Positions 26,607-35,322 of a DNA stretch of 64,000 nucleotides are shown piece by piece. This DNA comes from Planctomycetota bacterium (GTDB lineage: Bacteria > Planctomycetota > UBA1135 > UBA2386): contig JANQJF010000036.1 of NCBI GenBank assembly GCA_028281765.1, positions 1 to 64,000 of the forward strand, read 5' to 3'. The notes under the pieces are model-generated. The model did not search any database, was not told where the DNA came from, and worked only from the letters and a program-made list of their open reading frames with translations. Position 1 is the first letter of the stretch. Every line of letters begins with the position of its first letter. A program made the position numbers and the translations under genes.

Positions 26607-29537
26607 ATGGAAACACCTCGCACCCACTCGCAACGACTCTACGACCTGCGCTGGCTGCTCAGCCTCGTCACCCTGGGCGCCATCGCGTTCCTGATGATGT
26701 CCGGATGGGGGCGCGTCGAGACGTTCTCCGCCCAGGTCGACAGCCTGCAGGACAACCCGCCGGCCGTCACCCAGCCGAAGATCTTCGACGCGCGGTACGA
26801 CATCTGGTTCGACCCGGAAGACCCGGGCCTCCAGCTCTACAACCGGATCGAGGATCAGTTCGTCGCCGAGGACTTCGTGCTCGTCGCGTTCGAAGAGCAG
26901 GACCACCCGCTCGGCGTCTTCTCGCCGGATTCCCTCGCGATGGTCGCGAAGGTGACGAAGCGGCTCGAGCAGATCCCGTTCGTGCGCCACGTGCGAAGCC
27001 TGACCAGCAACCCGTGGATCCGGTGGGGCGAGATCGGGGAAGACCCCGAAACCGGCGAAGTCGACGCAGGTCTGCTGATCACGGACCTCTTCGAGGGTGA
27101 CCCCGCGGGCTACGACGAGGCCGCGGTGCTCGAGCGAATCGTCGCTGTGCTCGGTGCCGAGCGCGCGGCGTCCCTCATCGGAGAACCACGGGTTCGTCAG
27201 GTGATCGGCGCCGACGCGAAGTTCGAGGACTGGATCGGCGAGCCGCGCCTCGTCGGCAACGTGATCAGTGCGGACGGGCGAACGACCGCTTTCCAAGTGC
27301 AGCTGCTGCGGCCGCGTCTGAACGAGGACGAGCAGGACGCGGCGTTCGGTGACGACTCGACGTCGCGTCGTGTCGGTCGCTCGATGCACGCGAACCAGTC
27401 GCAGTGGGACGCGCTCGCCGCAATGAAGGTCGCGCTCGCGGATCTCGGCGGTGACTTCGAGTTCCACACCGCGGGCATGCCGGTCATCGAGAACAACTTC
27501 ATGGTCACCGGCCAGGAAGACATGGCGATGGTCGGTTGGATGTTCTTGATGATCGTCGTCGTGATGTTCGTGCTGTTCCGCCGCGTCGCGGCGGTCATCA
27601 CGCCGCTCGTCGTGATCTTCAGCTCGATCTTCGGGATGCTCGGCACGGTCTGGCTGTTCGGCGACCTGCTGAACAACATCACGGCAGCCGCGCCGAACAT
27701 GGTTACTGCGATCTCCATCGCGGACGCCGTGCACTTGATCGCGGCCTACTACATGCTGCGCGGCCAGTTCACCGACAAGCGAGCCCTGATCACCGAGGTG
27801 ATTCGCACGAACGCGATGCCGGTATTCTTGACATCGGTCACGACGGCGATCGGTTTCTTCTCGCTGACCGCGGGTAACATCATTCCGCTGCAAATGCTCG
27901 GCTACACGGCCGGACTGGGCACGCTGTTCGCTTGGATCACGTCGATGACGTTCGTGCCAGCGCTGCTCTCTCTGCTGCCGCTGCCGAAGGGTGGCGACGC
28001 GCCCTCGCACCCGTCCCACGACAGCACTCCAGATCACTGGAGCACGCCGCTGATCGCGCGCGTCGTGCGGTGGCGCAAGCCGATCGCCGTCGCGAGCCTC
28101 GGCGTCACGGTTCTCGCCGTAGTCGGGGTCGCGCGGATCGAACTCGACTCGGACTTCCGCACGATGTTCCCGGACGACAACGTCGCAATGGTGGACATGG
28201 ACTGGCTCGAGAGTCGCCTCGGCGGTGCCGGAGACCTCGAGATCGTGTTCGACGCGCCGGCCCGCGATGAAGAGCAGGCGGACGCGATCCAGCGCCAGGC
28301 TCGCATCGAACAGCTCCGGACCCGTGATCAGGGTGTGAAGGACTTCGACGAGTTCGAGGCGCTGTCGCAAGACGAGAAGGACGAACTCGCTCGCCTCGAA
28401 CGCGACGAGAAGGATCACCAGCGGCGCCGTATCGCGGTGTCCGCAGAGTTCTTGATCCGCCTGCGCGAGTTCGGGGACCGGCTGCGCGTCGAGATGGCGG
28501 ACGACGAGTCTCCGCTTTCCATCGTGACCCGGATCGACGGTGCGCTCGACGTCCTGCGCAAGATCAACCAAGTGCAGAACGAGAACCGCGCGGCGTTCTA
28601 CCGGCCGCCGACCGAGACGGACGTCCCGGACGAGGCGCGCGCGCCGCAACTCGACTACGACGAGTTCACCGAGGAGTACAGCTACATTCCCGGCCAGAAC
28701 GCGTCGACGCTCGCCGCGCAGTACTACCTCCAGTACGAGAACGGGGCGAAGCCTTCGGAGAACCTCGAAACGTTGATCAGTCCGGATCGCCGCACCGTTC
28801 GACTGCAGGGCCGCGTCAAGCAGGCCTCGTCGCTGATGCAGCAGGCGGCGTTCGCGCGAATCCGCGAGATCGCGGCCGATGAGTTTCCGCGCCTCGCGGG
28901 CACGAGCGAGCAGGTCGAGTCCGCCGCTGCGCTGTCGACGATGACGCTGTCCGGCAAGACGCTCCTCTATGCCGGAATGAGCGACAAGTTCGCGCACAGC
29001 TTCGTGTTCTCGATGACGGTCGCGTTGTCGATCATCACCGTGCTGATCGGCGTGATCTACCGTTCGGTCTTGCTCGGCTTGCTGAGCATCGTGCCGAACG
29101 TGCTCCCGATCTTCATCCCGATCGGCCTGTTCGGTTTGCTCGGCTGGGAGGTCGACGGGCCCGCGGTGTTCGTGTCGTCGGTGGCGCTCGGCGTATGCGT
29201 CGACGACACCATCCACTTCTTCACGAAGTTCACGCGGGCTCGCCGGCGTGGATTGCAGACAGAGGCCGCGCTGCGCGCTGCGCTCCACCAGGTCGGTGGC
29301 GCCCTGACGTTCACAACGATGATCCTCGTGCTCGGTTTCGGCGTGCTCGCGTTCAGCCAGTTCGCGCCGAACAGCATGATGGGCAAGCTCGCGGCCGTGA
29401 TGATCGGACTCGCGTGGGTTGCCGACTTCATCGTGACGCCCGCCCTGCTGACGTTCTTGCCCGACCCGAACAAGGAGACCGCCGACGCGACCGATTCGGC
29501 GGCGACGAGCGAGCCGGAAGTGCCGGCCGTGACTTGA
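26607..29537 (+). CDS. MMPL/RND-superfamily transporter
   Basis: 976 aa. One N-terminal membrane helix (about 15-33) is followed by a periplasmic domain, a block of helices (about 305-450), a second periplasmic domain with a charged helical insert (about 550-625), and a second block (about 790-955). This two-fold RND plan with short periplasmic loops is the MMPL type, typical of lipid or hopanoid exporters rather than drug pumps. It begins a three-gene set with a LolA-like carrier and an outer-membrane barrel, so lipid movement across the envelope is the likely job. Proton-relay residues were not assigned. Confidence 0.88.
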   Translation: METPRTHSQRLYDLRWLLSLVTLGAIAFLMMSGWGRVETFSAQVDSLQDNPPAVTQPKIFDARYDIWFDPEDPGLQLYNRIEDQFVAEDFVLVAFEEQDHPLGVFSPDSLAMVAKVTKRLEQIPFVRHVRSLTSNPWIRWGEIGEDPETGEVDAGLLITDLFEGDPAGYDEAAVLERIVAVLGAERAASLIGEPRVRQVIGADAKFEDWIGEPRLVGNVISADGRTTAFQVQLLRPRLNEDEQDAAFGDDSTSRRVGRSMHANQSQWDALAAMKVALADLGGDFEFHTAGMPVIENNFMVTGQEDMAMVGWMFLMIVVVMFVLFRRVAAVITPLVVIFSSIFGMLGTVWLFGDLLNNITAAAPNMVTAISIADAVHLIAAYYMLRGQFTDKRALITEVIRTNAMPVFLTSVTTAIGFFSLTAGNIIPLQMLGYTAGLGTLFAWITSMTFVPALLSLLPLPKGGDAPSHPSHDSTPDHWSTPLIARVVRWRKPIAVASLGVTVLAVVGVARIELDSDFRTMFPDDNVAMVDMDWLESRLGGAGDLEIVFDAPARDEEQADAIQRQARIEQLRTRDQGVKDFDEFEALSQDEKDELARLERDEKDHQRRRIAVSAEFLIRLREFGDRLRVEMADDESPLSIVTRIDGALDVLRKINQVQNENRAAFYRPPTETDVPDEARAPQLDYDEFTEEYSYIPGQNASTLAAQYYLQYENGAKPSENLETLISPDRRTVRLQGRVKQASSLMQQAAFARIREIAADEFPRLAGTSEQVESAAALSTMTLSGKTLLYAGMSDKFAHSFVFSMTVALSIITVLIGVIYRSVLLGLLSIVPNVLPIFIPIGLFGLLGWEVDGPAVFVSSVALGVCVDDTIHFFTKFTRARRRGLQTEAALRAALHQVGGALTFTTMILVLGFGVLAFSQFAPNSMMGKLAAVMIGLAWVADFIVTPALLTFLPDPNKETADATDSAATSEPEVPAVT

Positions 29538-29561
29538 GAGACATTCCGAGAGGACCAAACG

Positions 29562-30443
29562 ATGCTACGCACACTGATCATCAGCCTCGCGATCGCTTCC
29601 GTCGCGGTCGCCCAGGACGCCCCTAAGAACACGTCGGGCGTCGATGTCCCGACCGTGCCGGAGTTCGACAAGAGCAAGCCCGAGGTCTACGGCCGACAGC
29701 TTGCCGATTACGCCGACCTCTACGACACCGGGTGGTACGACTCCTACGCCTCGAGCAAGATGACACTCTTCTCGGCGACCGGCGACTCCGTCGAGCGCCA
29801 GACGATCCAGCTGATCCTCGAGAAGTCGGAGGGCGACAAGTCGATCATCCGCTTCCGTAGCCCCGCGGAGATCAAGGGTGTCGCGGCGCTGACGCATGAG
29901 CACCCGGACGCGACCGACGACAACTGGCTCTACCTGCCGGCGACGAAACGCGTGCGTCGGATCTCCGGCGCGAACAAGACCGCGAGCTTCCAGGGCACGG
30001 AGTTCACCTACGAAGACCTCTCGAACCGGATCGTCGCGAAGTACGACTGGCTCTTCCTCGGCGAAGAGGAGGTCGACGTGCAGGGTGAGAAGCACAAGAC
30101 CTACAAGCTCGAGGCGAAGCCGCGCTATGAGAACACCGGCTATTCGAAGCTTGTCATCTACGTGCACCAGGAGCACTGGCGGCAGGAGAAGATCGAGTTC
30201 TATGACAAGGCCGGCCGCCTGCTGAAGATCCTGACCAACGACAAGTGGAAGCTCCGCCACGGTCGGTTCTGGCGGCCGATGCGCATCTCGATGGACAACC
30301 TGCAGACCAAGAAGCGCACGGTCATCGAGTCCAAGGCGCAGCTGCTGAACCTCAAGCTCTACAAGAGCAAGAAGACCGGCAAGGCGCGCAAGAGCATGAC
30401 CGATGAGCAGTTCACGACTCGTGCCCTGACGGGCAAGCGGTGA
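29562..30443 (+). CDS. LolA-like outer membrane lipoprotein-sorting protein
   Basis: 293 aa with signal peptide (MLRTLIISLAIASVAVAQ) and GAGAGGA Shine-Dalgarno. The body fits the 'outer membrane lipoprotein-sorting protein' family, a LolA/LolB fold of curved beta sheet: it contains RFRSPAEIKGVA, DDNWLYLPATKRVRRIS and FTYEDLS in the expected order. Such proteins bind a lipid in a half-barrel. It lies 24 bp after the RND gene and overlaps the next gene (GTGA), so it probably carries the transported lipid across the periplasm. Confidence 0.88.
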   Translation: MLRTLIISLAIASVAVAQDAPKNTSGVDVPTVPEFDKSKPEVYGRQLADYADLYDTGWYDSYASSKMTLFSATGDSVERQTIQLILEKSEGDKSIIRFRSPAEIKGVAALTHEHPDATDDNWLYLPATKRVRRISGANKTASFQGTEFTYEDLSNRIVAKYDWLFLGEEEVDVQGEKHKTYKLEAKPRYENTGYSKLVIYVHQEHWRQEKIEFYDKAGRLLKILTNDKWKLRHGRFWRPMRISMDNLQTKKRTVIESKAQLLNLKLYKSKKTGKARKSMTDEQFTTRALTGKR

Positions 30444-31882
30444 CACACGCGATGCGCGGACTCCTTCTCACGATCGGACTCGTCTCTCTCCCGTTGCCGC
30501 CGCTGCTCGCCCAAGAACCCGGCGGGCAGCAGGTCGTCGAGGAAGATGAGGAGATGGATGACGAGCTCGAAGAGGAGATGGACGATCTCGAGGGTCTCGA
30601 CGACTTGGAAGGTCTCGACGACCTCGCGGAATCGTCCGAGGACGAAGGCGGCATCCGCGTCACGGAGCTCCAGGGTTTCCTCGAGACGCGCGGCAAGTTC
30701 TTCTATCGCGATCGCAACACGCCCGAACTCAAGGACGCGCAGTGGATCACCGAGCTGCAGCTCGAGTTCGACATCGCGATCCAGGAGTCGCTGACAGCGT
30801 ACTTTCGTCCGCGGTTCCTGATCGACGCGCTCGACGAAGACCTCGTGCGGACCGACCCCCTCGAGCTCTACGCGACCTACGAGGGCGAAGCGTGGGACTT
30901 CCGCGCCGGCCAGTTCGTCGAGAACTGGGGCATCGCGGACACGTTCAATCCCGTCGACGTGCTGAACCGTCGCGACCTGGCGACCGACCCGCTCGACGCC
31001 GAGCGACTCGGCGAGCTGGGCGCGCGGGTGCGATTCCTGCTCGATGGCGGGGAGACGCTCGGCGAGCCGACGATGTCGTTGTACGTGCTGCCGGTGTTCC
31101 AGGAGTCGCTTTTCCCGACGCGGCGGAACCGCTTCTCGTTTGCGCCGCCACCGAACAACCTGGACGAGGACGGGGACGTGTCGCCGGAAGGCGAAGACCG
31201 CGTCTTCCTGGCGACGCGTGCGCAGGCCACGCTGTCGACGGACCTCGCGAACGCGGACGTGCAGCTGGTCGCGGCACGCGGTCCGGACCGCTTCCCGCTG
31301 TTCGGCGTGACGGCGTTGCCGAACGGCGCTCAGAACCTGACGCCGATCTACTACGGCATGTGGACGCTCGGTGGCGGTTTCCGGGCCGTGCCCAACTCCG
31401 AGGCGTTCGCCGACTACACGCTCAAGGCGGAGGTCGTCTACAAGGTGCCGTACCGCACGAGCGCGATGCCTGCGGTGCTCCCCGACGAGTATCTGCAGTA
31501 TGCGTTCGGCTTCGATCGGATCTACCCCAACGTCTTCACCGACCAAGACCAGATCACGGCGACCGTCGAATGGGTGGGGGAGACCGGCGCGTCGGACTTC
31601 ACGTCACAGTTCCGGCCGTTCAACGACGACCTCGTGCTGCGCGCGTTCTGGGAGGCGAACGACTTCGCGCGGAGTTCGTTCGAGCTGCGAGGCATCTTCG
31701 ATCCGAACTCGCTCGAGTACGTCCTCGAGGGGATCTACGCGACCCAGCTGCGCTCGATCCACGAGGACCTGAAGTTCCAGCTGGGCGTGCAGTTCTTCGA
31801 TCCCGCCCGCTCCGAGCCGGGTTTCTTCTCGTTCTTCCCGAACAACTCGAACGCCGAGGTCACGCTGCGCTGGGACTTCTGA
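30440..31882 (+). CDS. Outer-membrane beta-barrel protein with acidic N-terminal repeat (DUF1302-like)
   Basis: 480 aa from a GTG that overlaps the previous stop; an ATG four codons on is possible. A signal peptide ends near LLAQ. Residues about 28-70 are very acidic, with DDLEG/LDDLEG repeats. The rest alternates as beta strands with RAGQFVENWGIADTFNPVDVLNRRDL, a pattern seen in DUF1302-type barrels, and ends with aromatic Phe in LRWDF, the usual outer-membrane signal. Probably the exit or receiver for the lipid moved by the two upstream proteins. Confidence 0.8.
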   Translation: MTHAMRGLLLTIGLVSLPLPPLLAQEPGGQQVVEEDEEMDDELEEEMDDLEGLDDLEGLDDLAESSEDEGGIRVTELQGFLETRGKFFYRDRNTPELKDAQWITELQLEFDIAIQESLTAYFRPRFLIDALDEDLVRTDPLELYATYEGEAWDFRAGQFVENWGIADTFNPVDVLNRRDLATDPLDAERLGELGARVRFLLDGGETLGEPTMSLYVLPVFQESLFPTRRNRFSFAPPPNNLDEDGDVSPEGEDRVFLATRAQATLSTDLANADVQLVAARGPDRFPLFGVTALPNGAQNLTPIYYGMWTLGGGFRAVPNSEAFADYTLKAEVVYKVPYRTSAMPAVLPDEYLQYAFGFDRIYPNVFTDQDQITATVEWVGETGASDFTSQFRPFNDDLVLRAFWEANDFARSSFELRGIFDPNSLEYVLEGIYATQLRSIHEDLKFQLGVQFFDPARSEPGFFSFFPNNSNAEVTLRWDF

Positions 31883-31895
31883 GCCGAATCGGGAC

Positions 31896-31901
31896 TACGA
31901 T
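31896..31901 (+). promoter_or_regulatory. TACGAT -10 box, leaderless start
   Basis: TACGAT, then 6 nt (GCGGCC), then ATG at 31908. No Shine-Dalgarno. Same layout as 2282, 4210 and 35311. It separates the sulfatase gene from the TetR-controlled set 25 bp upstream. Confidence 0.55.
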
Positions 31902-31907
31902 GCGGCC

Positions 31908-33599
31908 ATGCGGCTGTCCGTTCTCGCTTCCCTGACCCTGCTCCACACGCTCGCGCCGGCCCAGGCCGACGAACCCCAGACCGACGGAGCCCAGACCGCC
32001 GATCGCCCCAACATCGTCCTGATCCTCGCGGACGACATGGGCTTCTCGGACATCGGCTGCTACGGCGGCGAGATCGAGACTCCGACCCTCGACCGCCTCG
32101 CTGCGAACGGGCTCCGGTTCACGCAGTTCTACAACGGAGCTCGCTGCTGCCCGACGCGCGCATCGCTGCTGACCGGTCTCTACGCGCACCAGGCCGGGAT
32201 GGGTGGCATGGAGCCCGACCGCGGCATCCCCGGGTATCGCGGCAACATCAACCGGTCGTGCGTCACGATCGCTGAGGCGCTCGGAGCGGCCGGTTACGCG
32301 ACCTACATGGCCGGCAAGTGGCACCTGACGAACCGTAAGGACGCGAAGTCGGACGAGGACAAGTTCAACTGGCCGCGGCAGCGCGGCTTCGATCGCTTCT
32401 TCGGGACGATTGCCGGTGCCGGTTCGTTCTTCGCGCCGGCGACGCTGACGGACGACAACGCCGACGTCTCCGACGCAGCGCGTGAGGACGAGGACTTCTA
32501 CTACACCGATGCGATCTCCTCGGCGGCCGTCGACTTCATCGCGGATCACGAGCGGCAGAAGGGCGACGATCCGTTCTTCCTCTACGTTGCGTACACCGCG
32601 CCGCACTGGCCATTGCACGCGTTGCCCGACGACATCGAGAAGTATCGCGGCAAGTATGACGAGGGTTGGGATGTCGTGCGCGCGGCACGCTTCGCGAGGC
32701 AGAAGGAGCTCGGACTCACCGACGTCGCGTGGAAGCTGACCGAGCGGCCGAAGTTCGTGCCCGCATGGGGCGCGATGAAGGGCAAGCGGTTGCCGTCGAG
32801 CGTGACCAAGATCGAAGGAGTCGATCAAGGCGATGGCCAGGCGTGGCTCGCGCATCGAATGGCGATTTACGCCGCGATGGTCGACCGGATGGATCGCGGC
32901 ATCGGGCAGATCGTCGAGAAGCTCGAAGGGACCGGTGCTCTGGACGACACGCTGTTGGTCTTCCTCAGCGACAACGGTGGATGCGCCGAGTGGAGCCTCT
33001 ACGGATTCACGCGTGGCAAGAAGCCGACGCGTGCGCACGAAGGGGGCCCCGAGTCGTTCGTGTCCTATGGCGCCGGGTGGGCGAACGCGAGCAACACGCC
33101 GTTTCGCTTCTTCAAGCACGACACCCACGAGGGCGGGATCTGTACGCCGTGCGTGGTGCATTGGCCTGCCGGGTTCGAAGCGCGCGGGGAGTGGCGACGC
33201 TCGATCGCGCATGTTGTCGACATCATGCCCACCGTCTTGGCTGCGGCCGGAGCGGAGTACCCGAAGGAGTACGCCGGGGAAGCGATCCCGCCGCTCGAGG
33301 GCGAGAGCCTGATGCCGGCGCTCCGCGGCGAGAAGTTCGAGCGCCGCGCGCCCCTGTTTTGGGAGCATCACGGCAATCGCGGCGTGCGGCGCGGCGAGTG
33401 GAAGCTGGTCGCCCGCGGCGAGAAGGCGCCGTGGCAGCTGTATCACATCCCGACGGATCGCTGCGAGACGCGCAATCTCGCGGGCGACGAAGTCGAGATC
33501 GTGGCCGAGCTGGCCGAGGCGTATCGCGGATGGGCGGCGCGGTGCAGCGTGGTCGCGCCGAGTCGCATGCCGCGCCAGCAGGAGCCGAGAGGGCGGTAG
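31908..33599 (+). CDS. Secreted Cys-type sulfatase
   Basis: 563 aa with a signal peptide (about 1-20). The sulfatase fold starts at RPNIVLILADDMG, whose two Asp bind calcium. The activation motif CCPTR gives Cys80 as the residue converted to formylglycine (C-x-P-x-R: Cys80, Pro82, Arg84), followed by ASLLTG. GKWHLT, an HDTHEGG segment and the C-terminal LYHIPTD region are all present, as in arylsulfatase A-type enzymes. It hydrolyses a sulfate ester outside the cytoplasm, probably on an algal polysaccharide. A SUMF1-type lipoprotein occurs at 54747-55514. Confidence 0.93.
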   Translation: MRLSVLASLTLLHTLAPAQADEPQTDGAQTADRPNIVLILADDMGFSDIGCYGGEIETPTLDRLAANGLRFTQFYNGARCCPTRASLLTGLYAHQAGMGGMEPDRGIPGYRGNINRSCVTIAEALGAAGYATYMAGKWHLTNRKDAKSDEDKFNWPRQRGFDRFFGTIAGAGSFFAPATLTDDNADVSDAAREDEDFYYTDAISSAAVDFIADHERQKGDDPFFLYVAYTAPHWPLHALPDDIEKYRGKYDEGWDVVRAARFARQKELGLTDVAWKLTERPKFVPAWGAMKGKRLPSSVTKIEGVDQGDGQAWLAHRMAIYAAMVDRMDRGIGQIVEKLEGTGALDDTLLVFLSDNGGCAEWSLYGFTRGKKPTRAHEGGPESFVSYGAGWANASNTPFRFFKHDTHEGGICTPCVVHWPAGFEARGEWRRSIAHVVDIMPTVLAAAGAEYPKEYAGEAIPPLEGESLMPALRGEKFERRAPLFWEHHGNRGVRRGEWKLVARGEKAPWQLYHIPTDRCETRNLAGDEVEIVAELAEAYRGWAARCSVVAPSRMPRQQEPRGR

Positions 33600-33662
33600 G
33601 GGGGCGAGGGGTGCGCAGGGGCGCCGCTGCGGCCGTGGCGGCGCCAGCCGCGACGGAGGAGT

Positions 33663-33694
33663 CGTTTTCGCGCCCGGGTCCGGGCCCGAAAACG
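33663..33694. terminator. Hairpin between convergent genes
   Basis: CGTTTTCG (33663-33670), C, GCCCGG, GT, CCGGGC, C, CGAAAACG (33687-33694). Two perfect arms with a single C-C mismatch give a 14-bp stem. It lies midway between the sulfatase stop and the Gly-rich gene stop; the AAAA/TTTT segments give a weak U tract in either direction. A short 33600-33757 spacer holds nothing else recognisable. Confidence 0.65.
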
Positions 33695-33757
33695 GAAGCG
33701 TGAAGCCGAACCGAGGCGTGCCGCACGCCCTAGCTCGCCGTCACCCCAGCCCGAGCC

Positions 33758-35194
33758 TCAGAAGACCAGCGGCTGCAACACCGGTGCCGGTCGCATGTCG
33801 CCCGTTCCGCCGGACAGGCCGATCGGTGTCCCGTTGTCGTCGACCCGAACGCCGGCCGGACCTTCCCATCCTTCCCAGCCGAGGTAGCGCTGCTTCTCCG
33901 CGCCTTGCAGCGGGACGCCGTTCTGGACGATCGTGATCGAGTCGTCGAGATACGTGTTCGTGCCGTCGCTGTTGTTCCCGAGCGGCGACATGATCTGGAT
34001 GATGCCCATGCCTCCGAAGCCGCCGGTGGCGCGGTTCGTGTAGTAGCTGCGCGGGGCCGGCGGATACTTCGCGAAGATCTCCTGGTTCTGGAAGTCGCCC
34101 TGCTTCGAGATGCCGCCGTCGGCGGACAGCGAGAAGGAGAAGTCGTCGTTCGCGTAGGTCTCACCGTGGGTGTGCAGCTCGACGTCGGGCGAGGCGAGCA
34201 CGAGCAGGCCGCCCGCGCCACCGCCGCCGCCGCCCGCGCGGTTGTTCGAGCCGGCTTGCTCGCCGCCACCGCCGTCGCCGCCGTTCGCGCTGATGAGTCC
34301 TTGCGGGCCGACGAAGATCTTCTCGGCCGAGTAGATGATGACTGCGCCGCCACCGGCGCCGCCGCCGCCACCCTTCTCGTCGTTCACGAACTGCGGGTCG
34401 AGCGGGATGCAGTTGAAGCCGCTGTCTCCACCGCCGCCGCCGCCCTGGCCACCGCGGATGATCGACAGCTCGCCGTTCACGATCGTGTTGCTGAAGAAGT
34501 CGTAGCTGCGACCGATGAAGTTGTTGTCGGATCGGGTATCGACGAACGGGATCATGCCGGGGAGTCCGCCCGCGACGTTGCCCGCGCCGGTGCCGCCGTT
34601 GCCGAGCATCTGCACGAACGGGAGGCCGGCGAGGCGGAAGTCGAGGTCGCCTACTGTCGAGAACGTGCCGCCGCCGCCGCCGCTACCCGTCGTGGGGTTG
34701 AAGATCGCGCGGCAGCCGAAGTTTCCGCCTTGGCCGCCGACGAGGAAGCCGGACTGGTTCTCGCCGATCGCACCCGCGAAGCTGCGGTCGGTCGAATTGG
34801 GGCTACCGTCGCCGCCGTTGCCACCACCGCAGACGCCGATGCCGCCCGGGGAGGGGAAGTTCGCGCTCTGCAGCGTATCGACCCGCGTGCCGTCTCCGCC
34901 GTTGACGCTGAGCTTGCCGAAGACGCGGAAACTGCCCGCGCAGATGAAGACCAGCGGGTTCGGGCCGATCGCGCGGACCGTGGTGTTCGCCGAGATGGTC
35001 ACGTCACGGAAGTAGAAGATGCCGCCGGCGACGTTGATCGGCGCGCCACCGCCGCACGGTGTGATCTGCGTGAAGTTCGTGTCGAGCACGATCTCGTTGT
35101 CCACCGGGCACCAGTCGACGTTGAACCCTTGAGCCGACGCCGCGCCGGCCGTCAGCGAAAGGGTGAGAAGGATGGGGAAGGCAGGCTTCTTCAT
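33758..35194 (-). CDS. Secreted glycine-rich protein
   Basis: 478 aa with a signal peptide (MKKPAFPILLTLSLTAGAASAQ). The mature protein is dominated by Gly-rich blocks such as GGGGGAGGG and NGGDGGGGEQAG separated by short hydrophobic beta-like segments (VFICAGSFRVFGKLSVNGG). This fits a parallel beta-helix or low-complexity surface layer protein, but no catalytic motif is visible. The role is unknown. It is convergent with the sulfatase and divergent from the next gene. Confidence 0.75.
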   Translation of the reverse strand: MKKPAFPILLTLSLTAGAASAQGFNVDWCPVDNEIVLDTNFTQITPCGGGAPINVAGGIFYFRDVTISANTTVRAIGPNPLVFICAGSFRVFGKLSVNGGDGTRVDTLQSANFPSPGGIGVCGGGNGGDGSPNSTDRSFAGAIGENQSGFLVGGQGGNFGCRAIFNPTTGSGGGGGTFSTVGDLDFRLAGLPFVQMLGNGGTGAGNVAGGLPGMIPFVDTRSDNNFIGRSYDFFSNTIVNGELSIIRGGQGGGGGGDSGFNCIPLDPQFVNDEKGGGGGAGGGAVIIYSAEKIFVGPQGLISANGGDGGGGEQAGSNNRAGGGGGGAGGLLVLASPDVELHTHGETYANDDFSFSLSADGGISKQGDFQNQEIFAKYPPAPRSYYTNRATGGFGGMGIIQIMSPLGNNSDGTNTYLDDSITIVQNGVPLQGAEKQRYLGWEGWEGPAGVRVDDNGTPIGLSGGTGDMRPAPVLQPLVF

Positions 35195-35310
35195 TGTGCG
35201 TGAGACCTCTTGGTTCTGCGGCAGGTTTGGACGAGCCTCAGCTAGTCCTCCCCCGGGCCAACGGTAACAGTTCGTGTCTGTTTGGGTGAATAGTGGGGCA
35301 CCCCTCCGGC

Positions 35311-35316
35311 TACTGT
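35311..35316 (+). promoter_or_regulatory. TACTGT -10 box, leaderless start
   Basis: TACTGT, 6 nt (GCGGTT), ATG at 35323. It lies in the 128-bp divergent region with the Gly-rich gene. The Gly-rich promoter was not identified. Confidence 0.5.
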
Positions 35317-35322
35317 GCGGTT

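Noticed and set aside
26433..29558. A 1041-codon open frame on the minus strand across the RND gene
   Set aside because: It is antisense to a clear MMPL protein and encodes Arg/His/Glu-rich low-complexity sequence, a GC-codon artefact.
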